Source: Arthrobacter sp. PAMC 25486 (lineage in GTDB: Bacteria > Actinomycetota > Actinomycetes > Actinomycetales > Micrococcaceae). Taken from it: 64,000 bases of DNA. Each line of letters starts with the position of its first letter. The first letter of the stretch is position 1. A program made the translations under genes and the position numbers. Where the stretch lies: the NCBI RefSeq assembly GCF_000785535.1, contig NZ_CP007595.1:2874439-2938438 (forward strand), given 5' to 3'. This document shows, piece after piece, positions 26,671 to 44,466 of the stretch. Below the pieces are notes generated by a model. The model was not told the origin of the DNA. It was given only the letters and a program-made list of their open reading frames with translations, and did no database searches.

Positions 26671-26691
26671 TCTCTCTCTCTCTCTCTCTCT
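26671..26691. repeat. (TC)n dinucleotide microsatellite
   Basis: An uninterrupted TC dinucleotide run of about 21 bases, unusual in this high-GC genome and prone to slippage. It lies in a region with no supported gene. Confidence 0.9.
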
Positions 26692-26732
26692 AGGCAGCTG
26701 GGCACTTCTGGCAAGCACCGCCTCACCTGCGT

Positions 26733-26756
26733 CATGTACCTATATATAGGTACATG
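26733..26756. repeat. Perfect 24-base palindrome
   Basis: CATGTACCTATA followed directly by its exact reverse complement (no spacer). The AT-rich centre stands out from the surrounding GC-rich DNA. It may be an operator for a dimeric regulator of the gene at 26933, about 177 bases downstream, or a cruciform-forming site. Confidence 0.8.
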
Positions 26757-26932
26757 CGGCCTCGGGCTACGCAGCCGCCCTGGAATGCACGCGCCGCTGC
26801 CTGGCGACGGATACCCGGACCCTATGTATGGAGCGGCGTTGACCCCGAGGTCATGCACTTCCCATCAAGAGGTAAGGAATCGGGTGCCGACATATAGAAC
26901 AAGCAGGCGACCATGAGGCATAGGATCGTGCC

Positions 26933-27310
26933 ATGAAGCAACTTATGGTGGGAATTGGTATTCAGCTCGGAAGCTCGGCGGTGGCTATTATCTTGGCCGC
27001 GTTGCTCTTGCATCGCTTCACGTTGGGCTTCGGAGGCTTCATCACCGCAGTAGTCGTCTTTACTATTGCGCAATCACTGCTGGTGGGGCTGATCAGCAAA
27101 CTCGCCACCAAGTACGCGCCGGCATTGGCAGGTGCAGCGACACTGGTTTCAACCTGGCTTGCCCTTCTGATTGCCAGCCTCCCGTTTGGAGGCATTAGGA
27201 TCCACGGATTTCTGACTTGGATCTGGGCCGCCCTCATCGTGTGGGCCATTACCGCCTTGTGTGCCGTGTTGGTGCCGAAGTACCTAATAAAGAACTCATC
27301 CAAGCAATAG
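26933..27310 (+). CDS. Small four-helix membrane protein (holin-superfamily-like)
   Basis: This 125-residue protein consists of about four membrane helices (residues about 5-25, 34-55, 63-83 and 92-115) with a short basic tail ending KNSSKQ. Its size and helix layout resemble the actinobacterial phage-holin-family IV membrane proteins, but I see no diagnostic motif, so the function is unknown. It starts at ATG 26933. It stands alone between the tRNA terminator region and the first rRNA operon. Confidence 0.6.
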   Translation: MKQLMVGIGIQLGSSAVAIILAALLLHRFTLGFGGFITAVVVFTIAQSLLVGLISKLATKYAPALAGAATLVSTWLALLIASLPFGGIRIHGFLTWIWAALIVWAITALCAVLVPKYLIKNSSKQ

Positions 27311-27508
27311 GGCAGCACTCACGAACGCCCCCACTGTGGGTGTGATCGAGCGCACGGGCCTAGGATTTGCACGCCCTAAAAAAGGTGTGTATTGTTTTTC
27401 GAGTTGCCCCGCTTGATGCGGGAGCGGCGGACTCCCTGGTATTTGAGCCGGTATTTTTGCCGGTTGTTCTGCCGTGTGTTGAGGGATGTGGATCGGGTTT
27501 GACCGGGT

Positions 27509-27537
27509 TTGCATTGCTGAATGTTTGGGGGTAAGAT
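27509..27537 (+). promoter_or_regulatory. rRNA operon 1 promoter
   Basis: TTGCAT (27509-27514) and TAAGAT (27532-27537) are separated by exactly 17 bases and lie about 250 bases before 16S. An overlapping TTGACC at 27499 could be an alternative -35. Confidence 0.6.
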
Positions 27538-27606
27538 TGAAAAGTTGCCTCGGCACTGATCGCCACGGATTGTTTGATGGTTCGGGTGTGTTGGCTGGGT
27601 GTGGTT

Positions 27607-27632
27607 GTTGTTTGAGAACTCAATAGTGTGCC
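27607..27632 (+). promoter_or_regulatory. boxA-like antitermination element in the rRNA leader
   Basis: The segment GTTGTTTGAGAACTCAATAG is the typical actinobacterial rRNA-leader element. A close variant recurs in the 16S-23S spacer (29707-29735). It is thought to serve Nus-dependent antitermination. Confidence 0.6.
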
Positions 27633-27786
27633 AAGTTTTTATTGATACCAATTTATTTATATTGAATTGGTTATTTGGTTGTGTGTTGCCGCCCCTGTGG
27701 TGATGCATGATCGTTTAGCTGGTTTCGAATTTAGTGCATGCGTTGCTCACCATTTTCCGGTGGTTTCGTGTGTGTCTGTTTAGTTA

Positions 27787-29328
<1,542 letters not shown>

Positions 29329-29706
29329 AGCACCAATCACCAACACAACCCCGCATGGGTGTTGAGCGTTGCGTGGTAGGAGAATAGTACGTAGCGGGAA
29401 CGAAAGTTTCCCGGCGTGCTGCTCAAGGGTGGAATATCAATAAAATAGGTGCCTGCCGGCACGGGCCAATCTGAATCGAGTACAACAACCTTTTGGGGTT
29501 GTGGGGAAAAGTTCATCAAGGATTGGTGTGTTCTGGTGGGTGGTGTTTGGCACACTGTTGGGTCCTGAAACAACAACGGGTCATCGATTTCCTTCGTGGG
29601 GATCGTCGATCGTTGTTGATTTCTGGTTTCCCTCACATAACTGAACCGGTCACTGGGTGACACACATTTTTGTGTGTCTGGTGGTTGGGGAACGTGTGTG
29701 AAGGGG

Positions 29707-29735
29707 TTGTTGTTTGAGAACTACATAGTGAACGC
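29707..29735 (+). promoter_or_regulatory. boxA-like element in the 16S-23S spacer, operon 1
   Basis: TGTTTGAGAACTACATAGTG repeats the leader boxA motif. The spacer (29325-29896) contains no tRNA gene, which is usual for this bacterial group. Confidence 0.55.
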
Positions 29736-29896
29736 GAGCATCTTTTATAAGAAAGCAATTTCTTTGAGAATATGAAATAAAACCTGGATCTGACACCACC
29801 TTTTGGGGTGGTGCTGGTTTCCATGGTTTTCTCGATAATCAAAAATCATGATGCACCCGCTTTGGTGTGGTGTGTTGTGTTTGACTGCATGTGTGT

Positions 29897-33065
<3,169 letters not shown>

Positions 33066-33292
33066 ACACACACTCTTATAACTAAAAAGACTGCTCGCGT
33101 TCACTATGTGGTTCCCAAACAACAAACCCACCCGTTTGTTAATGGAAACCAAACCACGGATCAACACCTGTGATAACCCCCACCCCACAGTGGCGGGACA
33201 CCCACCAAAAACATCCCGTATAATAAAATACTGTTGTTCATCACAGAACACCCAACAAGCCACCCAACCAATCACTTGGTCTTGGGGAACGA

Positions 33293-33410
33293 GTTACGGT
33301 GGTCATAGCGTGGGGGAAACGCCCGGTCCCATTCCGAACCCGGAAGCTAAGACCCACAGCGCCGATGGTACTGCATTCGAGAGGATGTGGGAGAGTAGGA
33401 CACCGCCGGA
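33293..33410 (+). rRNA. rrf: 5S ribosomal RNA, copy 1
   Basis: A sequence of about 118 bases beginning GTTACGGTGGTCATAGCG and ending CACCGCCGGA, with the typical 5S core CCCATTCCGAACCCGGAAG. Confidence 0.95.
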
Positions 33411-33429
33411 CAACACATAAAAACAGGTC

Positions 33430-33459
33430 GAGGCCCCACACCACCAGGTGCGGGGCCTC
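33430..33459 (+). terminator. rRNA operon 1 terminator
   Basis: A strong stem, GAGGCCCC-A-CACC pairing with GGTG-C-GGGGCCTC, lies 19 bases after 5S. It has no T tract but is identical in both operons. Confidence 0.8.
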
Positions 33460-33504
33460 CCTGCAATAACAACAACCCAACCCACCACCACCCCCTACCC
33501 TCAC

Positions 33505-33524
33505 GGCCACCCCACCCGGTGGCC
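33505..33524. repeat. GGCCACC hairpin repeat, copy 1
   Basis: GGCCACC-CCACCC-GGTGGCC, a 7-base perfect stem. Identical copies occur at 33719-33738 and 40721-40740, always on the downstream side of an rRNA operon. Confidence 0.75.
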
Positions 33525-33630
33525 ACAGCTGTTTAACCCACCAGAACGCTCCCTCACGTTCCGGGCCATATCGACGGATCCTCCCTCACGTTCCGGAGGC
33601 TGCCCGCCACCTCGAAGCCACCGATCCACC

Positions 33631-33710
33631 GAAACCACCGGGTACGGAAACGACCGGGTACGGAAACGTCCGGGTACAGAAACGTCCGGGTACGGAAATG
33701 ACCGGGCCCC
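33631..33710. repeat. Five tandem 16-base repeats
   Basis: Five head-to-tail 16-base units with consensus GAAACGWCCGGGTACG. The first and fifth units are degenerate. The array is followed immediately by the second GGCCACC hairpin. No coding function is apparent. Confidence 0.85.
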
Positions 33711-33718
33711 GAAACCAT

Positions 33719-33738
33719 GGCCACCCCACCCGGTGGCC
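33719..33738. repeat. GGCCACC hairpin repeat, copy 2
   Basis: Identical to the 20-base hairpin at 33505-33524 and placed directly after the 16-base repeat array. Confidence 0.75.
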
Positions 33739-34711
33739 GTCCTTGTTTAACAACCCAGTGTTGAGTAGCCCAGTCCGGATCACCGTGCGGGGTGGTTCCT
33801 GACGGGGCATCAGATGCCATGTGTTTCTTGTTGGTGTTAGTGGCATTGATGGAGGTAACTTCCTGGATCACGTCAGTGATGACCTGGGGCGGGGATCTGC
33901 TGCTTCCGGGCCGGCTGGGTGGAGGCCAGGGTTGGGTGTGTGGTGCCGTTGGTCGGCACCGTCGTCCCGCCGGTGGGTTCTTCCCTGCCGGCGCCCTGGA
34001 GTCACCGCACCGTCGGTGTGGCAGGGTCGCAGTGCCCGGCCAGGGATGTTGGAGACCGGGGCCAGGTGGTGTTCACTCAACCGTGCGGTGGTGCGGTGGT
34101 GCGGTGGTGCGATGCCGCGAAGCCGCGGTGGTGTGCTGGTGCGGATTGCCGGGGCCGGCTGCGCCGGGCACCAACTGGTGCTTGTCGCACTTTTTTTGAT
34201 GTGGTGGTGCCGGTCCAGGTCATTGACGGGGATGCCGTGGAAGCGGCCCACCTCCAGATCCTCGCAGCAGCCAGGCAGCCAGGGAGCTTGATGGCAGGGA
34301 AGTTCGACGGCGCCGTGATGGTAGGGAAGTTAGACGGCGTGATGGCGTGATGGCGTGATGGCGTTGTCGGTTGGTGGGGTGGACGCTGGCTGTTGAGGGG
34401 GTTCGGGGTGTGGTGCTGGGCACAGTATCGGGTGGTGGGTGGCCTGCTGGGTGGCTGGGCAGGGGTGCCCGGGCCGTGGGCGGGGTGGTGTTCCGGGTCG
34501 TTATCCCGGGCGTTTCCGCGGGGTTTCGGGGCGCCGGGGTGTGGTGGTGGGTGTCACAGGGTGTGGAGTTGGTGTTGGCGGGTAAAGGTGTGTATTGTTT
34601 TTCGAGTTGCCCCGCTTGATGCGGGAGCGGCGGACTCCCTGGTATTTGAGCCGGTATTTTTGCCGGTTGTTCTGCCGTGTGTTGAGGGATGTGGATCGGG
34701 TTTGACCGGGT

Positions 34712-34740
34712 TTGCATTGCTGAATGTTTGGGGGTAAGAT
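34712..34740 (+). promoter_or_regulatory. rRNA operon 2 promoter
   Basis: TTGCAT-17-TAAGAT at the same position relative to 16S as in operon 1. The core hexamers are unchanged. Confidence 0.6.
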
Positions 34741-34809
34741 TGAAAAAGTTGCCTCGGCACTGATCGCCACGGATTGTTTGATGGTTCGGGTGTGTTGGCT
34801 GGGTGTGGT

Positions 34810-34835
34810 TGTTGTTTGAGAACTCAATAGTGTGC
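34810..34835 (+). promoter_or_regulatory. boxA-like antitermination element, operon 2 leader
   Basis: Same motif as at 27607. The T run about ten bases downstream is one T shorter than in operon 1. Confidence 0.6.
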
Positions 34836-34989
34836 CAAGTTTTATTGATACCAATTTATTTATATTGAATTGGTTATTTGGTTGTGTGTTGCCGCCCCTG
34901 TGGTGATGCATGATCGTTTAGCTGGTTTCGAATTTAGTGCATGCGTTGCTCACCATTTTCCGGTGGTTGCGTGTGTGTCTGTTTAGTTA

Positions 34990-36531
<1,542 letters not shown>

Positions 36532-36909
36532 AGCACCAATCACCAACACAACCCCGCATGGGTGTTGAGCGTTGCGTGGTAGGAGAATAGTACGTAGCGG
36601 GAACGAAAGTTTCCCGGCGTGCTGCTCAAGGGTGGAATATCAATAAAATAGGTGCCTGCCGGCACGGGCCAATCTGAATCGAGTACAACAACCTTTTGGG
36701 GTTGTGGGGAAAAGTTCATCAAGGATTGGTGTGTTCTGGTGGGTGGTGTTTGGCACACTGTTGGGTCCTGAAACAACAACGGGTCATCGATTTCCTTCGT
36801 GGGGATCGTCGATCGTTGTTGATTTCTGGTTTCCCTCACATAACTGAACCGGTCACTGGGTGACACACATTTTTGTGTGTCTGGTGGTTGGGGAACGTGT
36901 GTGAAGGGG

Positions 36910-36938
36910 TTGTTGTTTGAGAACTACATAGTGAACGC
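36910..36938 (+). promoter_or_regulatory. boxA-like element in the 16S-23S spacer, operon 2
   Basis: A copy of the element at 29707. The spacer (36528-37099) again lacks tRNA genes. Confidence 0.55.
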
Positions 36939-37099
36939 GAGCATCTTTTATAAGAAAGCAATTTCTTTGAGAATATGAAATAAAACCTGGATCTGACACC
37001 ACCTTTTGGGGTGGTGCTGGTTTCCATGGTTTTCTCGATAATCAAAAATCATGATGCACCCGCTTTGGTGTGGTGTGTTGTGTTTGACTGCATGTGTGT

Positions 37100-40268
<3,169 letters not shown>

Positions 40269-40494
40269 ACACACACTCTTATAACTAAAAAGACTGCTCG
40301 CGTTCACTATGTGGTTCCCAAACAACAAACCCACCCGTTTGTTAATGGAAACCAAACCAGGGATCAACACCTGTGATAACCCCCACCCCACAGTGGCGGG
40401 ACACCCACAGGAACATCCCGTATAATAAAATACTGTTGTTCATCACAGAACACCCAACAAGCCACCCAACCAATCACTTGGTCTTGGGGAACGA

Positions 40495-40612
40495 GTTACG
40501 GTGGTCATAGCGTGGGGGAAACGCCCGGTCCCATTCCGAACCCGGAAGCTAAGACCCACAGCGCCGATGGTACTGCATTCGAGAGGATGTGGGAGAGTAG
40601 GACACCGCCGGA
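40495..40612 (+). rRNA. rrf: 5S ribosomal RNA, copy 2
   Basis: Same sequence as copy 1. The offset is 7202 instead of 7203 because the 23S-5S spacer of this operon is one base shorter (CCCACAGGAACAT against CCCACCAAAAACAT) and also has a C/G change. Confidence 0.95.
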
Positions 40613-40631
40613 CAACACATAAAAACAGGTC

Positions 40632-40661
40632 GAGGCCCCACACCACCAGGTGCGGGGCCTC
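40632..40661 (+). terminator. rRNA operon 2 terminator
   Basis: Identical to the stem at 33430-33459. It faces the convergent jetC gene, with about 510 bases between. Confidence 0.8.
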
Positions 40662-40720
40662 CCTGCATTAAACACACCACCACCAAACACCACCACCAAA
40701 CATCACCCCAAAACCACCAC

Positions 40721-40740
40721 GGCCACCCCACCCGGTGGCC
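40721..40740. repeat. GGCCACC hairpin repeat, copy 3
   Basis: The same 20-base hairpin as at 33505 and 33719. Its presence after each rRNA operon suggests that the region just beyond each terminator has a common origin or is a target for a small mobile repeat. Confidence 0.7.
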
Positions 40741-40854
40741 ACACCCTTTTAACACCCACCAGCCACCCACACAGGCGACCCAGCTGGGCACCCAGGCACC
40801 GCCGTCGCACATCACCAACAACAACCCCTGGACTACACCGCCGGAGGCACAGCA

Positions 40855-41150
40855 GTGCTCGAACGCACCACAAGCTTCGTAGGGGTACTCCGCCACAACC
40901 GGGACATGCTGGACGCCGTCACTGGGCAACTGCTGCTCAAGGAGCGCCAGCCGTGGGGCGGTCTGAACGTCTCTACCTGTGGTGTGGGCCCACGGCCCCT
41001 TTACACAGGCGCAATTACCGCGAGCTCTCGTACACACCATTGGAATGTGCCCGTTACCCCGTTGCTGTAGGGCTGGAGATGCCCGAGCGCGAGAAACTGC
41101 AAACGATCGCGGCAGCAGCCGGGGTTTTGACCGGACCCCATTCCACGTAG
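40855..41150 (+). pseudogene. Possible decayed gene fragment, frame-disrupted
   Basis: Two protein-like stretches lie in different plus-strand frames. From 40855, LERTTSFVGVLRHNRDMLDA runs to LLLKERQPWGG. After a frame change near 40975-41010, YRELSYTPLECARYPVAVG runs to EKLQTIAAAAGVL and a stop at 41150. The first part faintly recalls the C-terminal helix of M41 (FtsH-type) peptidases (NRDxLD, LLxKE), but that is weak. The composition is more protein-like than the surrounding DNA. This is best read as a remnant of an unidentified gene. Confidence 0.3.
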
Positions 41151-41172
41151 ATCGGCCTCTACGAACCCCGGC

Positions 41173-44100
41173 CTACCGCAGGAGAATGTCCGTGGCGGTC
41201 GCCGGGGACTGGCCTGTTGAGACGAAGCCTGAAACGTTGGCCTGCGGGTGTTTGATGATATCTGTGACAGAGCCGAGGTGCCGGGACAGGTCCACCTTGT
41301 CCTCAGGGGCGGCGAGCAGCAGTTGGAAACCGAATTCCTGCAGCGCGTTGATGCCGGCTCCGGCGTATTCGGAGTTTGCCTGGATGAAGGCCTCGTCGAT
41401 CATGACTGTCCCGTAGGTGCTGTACCCCTGAACATCGATCCCGAGCTGGTAGGCCAGTGCCGCTCCCATGATGAAGGAGGTAAACCGCTGACCCTCGCCA
41501 CCTGACAGTGTCCCGGGCTCCAACCCGATCTCGATTTCGCCGTTGGGGCGGTGTTCGTTGCAGCTGATGGTCACATGCTGGCGCACGTCCAGGACGGTGT
41601 CCGCCCAATGTGCCAGGGCAGGATCCGACAGGGCGTTGACCAGTCGTTCCAGCTGCTGGTAGCTGGATGCCATCTTTTCCTCGGTGGCCTTGGTGTACGC
41701 ATTGCCCAGCGCCTCCTTGAGTTCCTTGCGGAATGCCCGGGCCTCGTCCGGAACGCTTGTTTTAACTTCCAGGCGCAGCCGGCTGCCCTTTTCAAAAGGC
41801 ACGTCGGCCAGGATCTGGTTCAGCGGCAGGATGCGTTCCTCAATGGAGCGGCGCTCCTCCTCCAGCAGCTGCAGCAGGTCGGAGAAGCGTTCATAGGAGC
41901 GGTTGTTGAAGTACTCCTTGAACTCCTCCTGACGTTGGGGCAGTCCATCGGAAATGATCCTGCCGTACAGCTCTGCATAGTGGGTGGCAGCTTCGGCGCC
42001 CGTGCCGTGGCTTGCGCTCATGGAGGGCCCAAATTGCCGGGCAAAGGCCTTGAAGATCTCGCTCAGGGAGCCTTCCGTGCGGAATTGGCGTTCCTTGATG
42101 GTGGCCAGGCGCTCGCCCAGGTCGACGGCGACATGGCTCAATAACACTTCAAGCTCGTCGAGTGTGGCAGGTTCACCGTCGCGCAGGTATGGCTCAAAGG
42201 CCTCCTGCGCCCACTCGTCAGCCAGCTTGCCGGGGCCGCCGCCGGCCAAAACATCCTGCACGGCGGCCAGGTCCTTCTCAATCCCGGCCAGGTCATGGTG
42301 CAGCACGGCCACGCGGCCCACAGCAGCCTCAAGGTCTGCCTGGGCAGCCGCGAGGGATTCCCGCAGCTGGGCCAGGGTGGTGCTGCCGGCAATGGTCTGC
42401 TCCAGCGTGGCCTGCAATAATTCAAGTGCTGCGGCCGGAGCCGTGGCATCGAGTTGTTCAAAGCTGCGCCCGTCGGCGGCGATCCGTTTCAGGGCCGCCA
42501 GTCTGCGTGCCGACTGTTCCTTGGCCAAACTGCTTTGCGCAGCCGATGCTTCCGCGGCGGCCTGCTCGTCGGCGAGCAGCTGCGCCTGCTCCTCGAGCTG
42601 GGCAATCTTGGCGACGTTGTTGAACCCCAGCAGGTAGTCGGCCGGGTTGATGGTGCGGGTGTCCCGCTCAAACAGTGCTGAGCTGAGCTTCACCGTTCCC
42701 GCCTGGGAAACCGCCTTTACGTGCTCGTGCAGGGCCACATCGTCGTCCACACAGGTGAATGCAAAGTCGCAGGCGATTTTTCCCCGAAGCCAGGATCCGG
42801 CGTCGGACTCGTGGAAATCAAGTTTCGTCACCAGGTGGTTGCGGCCCTCTTTGGCAGGCTTGGCGGGAACGCCGAGGTTACTCCAGCGCAGCTTGCCGTG
42901 CCCGTCGAGGGTGTTGATTGCGGAGGTCACTGCGGCAATGTCCGAGCCGCGGATCAGCAAGGTGGTGGCCAGGGAGCGCAGCACCTTCTCCGCTGCCGGC
43001 CGCCACGCACCATGCCCGCTGCCAATATCCACCAACTCCCCGGCGAAGGGCATGTCCGCAGCGTTCAGTCCGGTGGCGGCACAAATGGCGCGGCGAGCTC
43101 CGGCACTCCGGGAGTCGATGTTGGAGCCGCGGCGTTCGTACGCGGCAATCTCGGCCCGCAGCGCCTTTTCCTGGGCCTTGACGTTCACACTGGCCGCTAC
43201 CGCCTGGTACTCGCGGGTGCGGGCAGTCTCGGTCTCTTCCTGTTGATGTTCGACGCCGGATGCGGCCGCCGCGCGGGCGTCGGCCAGCCCCTGCGCGCTC
43301 CAGTCATACACGAGCCCGGCGCTGTCGAGATCGTCCCTTGCCGCGGTCTCGAGCCGCTGCCGTTCAGCCAGCTCACGCTTTCCGGCGCGGATGTCCTTTT
43401 CCAGGCTTTCGATGGCCTGGCCGCCATGGTTGGCGTGCTGCTGGGACAGTGCGGCAACGGACTCGCCCAGGGCATCCTTCGCCTGTGTTGCGGCAGCAAT
43501 CTCCGCGTGTTTGAGCGCCTGCGACTCCGTCAGGGCGACGGCCCTGGCGGCCAGCAGCTCACCTTGGAATTGCTGGCGGAGGAGGGGCAGCTGAATGTTT
43601 TTTAGCTCAACTGTGCGGGATTGTTTTTCTGCCAGTTGTTGCAGTTTTTCGTGCAGCTCCGGCACGGGTGCCAGCGCATCGCGCTGGCCGCGGGCATCCT
43701 CGAGCTGGCGATAGATGCCGCTGAGGTGGCTGAAGTCTTCCACGGCGGCAGCAGCGGCCGCGAGCGTTGCTGGCTTGTCCAGCACCTCGTAGCGGAAGAA
43801 GCGGTTGACGCCCTTGTCCAGACCCTTGCCGTTCTGCAGGGTGCGCAAGAGACTGAATGCCTTGTCGTTGTGGATGCCGAGTTTGCGCCTGAACCGCTCG
43901 GCAAACGTCTTGTGCACGTCGAATGCCTCGGCGCCGGGGAGTGCGGCATGCAGGGACGACGGCGAGAAGCGGCGGCTGCCGTGGTTTTCCAGCGCCTCGG
44001 TGTCGAGCGCCCGATCATGTATGAGGTAATGTTTGCCGACCTGCCCCTCAAGGCCGTTGGCGGGCAGGTCAAAGAGGGCGGCGATGGTGACGTGCCGGCC

Positions 44101-44466
44101 CAGGCCGTCTTCAAAGACCAGGGCGGTGGCCGACCAGGTGGCGCTGGGACGTTGGTACACCACGCCGTCAGCCGTTTTGATCTTGCGACCGCGCATGTAG
44201 CTGAATGTGGTGCGCCGGTCCTTGCGGTTGGAGGCCTCGTGGGCTGACTCGTTCAAGCGCGGCGCGGCGTAAAAGATGTGTTGAATGCCGTCAAAAAGGG
44301 TCGACTTGCCCACGCCTGGATGGCCCGTCAACAGGGTGCCAGCCCGGTCAACGTACATGCTGTGACGGCCGTGGAAGGTGCCCCAGTTGATGATCTGGAT
44401 CTGGCTCAGCCTGAACTGGCCGGGGTTGAGCTCTTCGCCGATGGGCAGTGTGGTTGCAATGCTCAC
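41173..44466 (-). CDS. jetC: Wadjet/Mks SMC-like ATPase JetC (MksB)
   Basis: This 1097-residue SMC-like ATPase is the motor of type I Wadjet/MksBEF complexes, which extrude DNA loops and recognise small circular DNA. The N-terminal head has Walker A GHPGVGKST (48-56) followed by the family-typical ASNRKDRRTTFSYMRG. Two long coiled-coil arms (about 240-440 and 640-750) flank a hinge-side region with the TTLLIRGSDIAAVTSAI segment. The C-terminal head has the signature LSGGEGQ (987-993) and Walker B TVMIDEAF with Asp1024 and Glu1025. The GTG start directly abuts the jetB stop (TAAGTG). All ATPase residues are intact, so the gene looks functional. No jetD follows. Confidence 0.93.
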   Translation of the reverse strand: MSIATTLPIGEELNPGQFRLSQIQIINWGTFHGRHSMYVDRAGTLLTGHPGVGKSTLFDGIQHIFYAAPRLNESAHEASNRKDRRTTFSYMRGRKIKTADGVVYQRPSATWSATALVFEDGLGRHVTIAALFDLPANGLEGQVGKHYLIHDRALDTEALENHGSRRFSPSSLHAALPGAEAFDVHKTFAERFRRKLGIHNDKAFSLLRTLQNGKGLDKGVNRFFRYEVLDKPATLAAAAAAVEDFSHLSGIYRQLEDARGQRDALAPVPELHEKLQQLAEKQSRTVELKNIQLPLLRQQFQGELLAARAVALTESQALKHAEIAAATQAKDALGESVAALSQQHANHGGQAIESLEKDIRAGKRELAERQRLETAARDDLDSAGLVYDWSAQGLADARAAAASGVEHQQEETETARTREYQAVAASVNVKAQEKALRAEIAAYERRGSNIDSRSAGARRAICAATGLNAADMPFAGELVDIGSGHGAWRPAAEKVLRSLATTLLIRGSDIAAVTSAINTLDGHGKLRWSNLGVPAKPAKEGRNHLVTKLDFHESDAGSWLRGKIACDFAFTCVDDDVALHEHVKAVSQAGTVKLSSALFERDTRTINPADYLLGFNNVAKIAQLEEQAQLLADEQAAAEASAAQSSLAKEQSARRLAALKRIAADGRSFEQLDATAPAAALELLQATLEQTIAGSTTLAQLRESLAAAQADLEAAVGRVAVLHHDLAGIEKDLAAVQDVLAGGGPGKLADEWAQEAFEPYLRDGEPATLDELEVLLSHVAVDLGERLATIKERQFRTEGSLSEIFKAFARQFGPSMSASHGTGAEAATHYAELYGRIISDGLPQRQEEFKEYFNNRSYERFSDLLQLLEEERRSIEERILPLNQILADVPFEKGSRLRLEVKTSVPDEARAFRKELKEALGNAYTKATEEKMASSYQQLERLVNALSDPALAHWADTVLDVRQHVTISCNEHRPNGEIEIGLEPGTLSGGEGQRFTSFIMGAALAYQLGIDVQGYSTYGTVMIDEAFIQANSEYAGAGINALQEFGFQLLLAAPEDKVDLSRHLGSVTDIIKHPQANVSGFVSTGQSPATATDILLR

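Larger units (their letters stand above)
26518..26932. other. Gene-free region with microsatellite and palindrome
   Basis: This stretch of about 415 bases lies between the tRNA terminator and a small membrane-protein gene and contains no supported gene. It carries a (TC)n run of about 21 bases around 26671-26691 and a perfect 24-base palindrome at 26733-26756, listed separately. Open frames here read through the microsatellite and are unlikely to be genes. Confidence 0.6.
33466..34583. other. Gene-free, repeat-rich spacer between the two rRNA operons
   Basis: This 1.1-kb stretch contains several open frames, but their translations are dominated by simple-sequence codons and resemble no family I recognise. 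It contains a duplicated CTCCCTCACGTTCCGG (33549 and 33581), a 16-base tandem array (33631-33710), two copies of a GGCCACC hairpin, a GTGCGGTG run (about 34080-34110) and a GTGATGGC run (about 34315-34360). It looks like decayed or non-coding accessory DNA. Confidence 0.6.
40668..41172. other. Gene-free junction between rRNA operon 2 and jetC
   Basis: This stretch of about 500 bases lies where a jetD gene would start if the Wadjet operon were complete. I find no jetD start overlapping the jetC stop and no JetD-like protein in any frame. It contains an A/C-rich stretch (CACCACCAAACACC), the third GGCCACC hairpin and a possible gene remnant on the plus strand. Confidence 0.6.

Noticed and set aside
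33631..33710. CRISPR array
   Set aside because: The units are 16 bases, head to tail with no unique spacers, and there are no cas genes.
33792..34717. Open frames in the spacer between the rRNA operons, considered as possible jetD or other gene remnants
   Set aside because: Translations in both directions are simple-sequence (Pro/Arg/His or Gly/Val-rich) and show no JetD-type motif or any family pattern.
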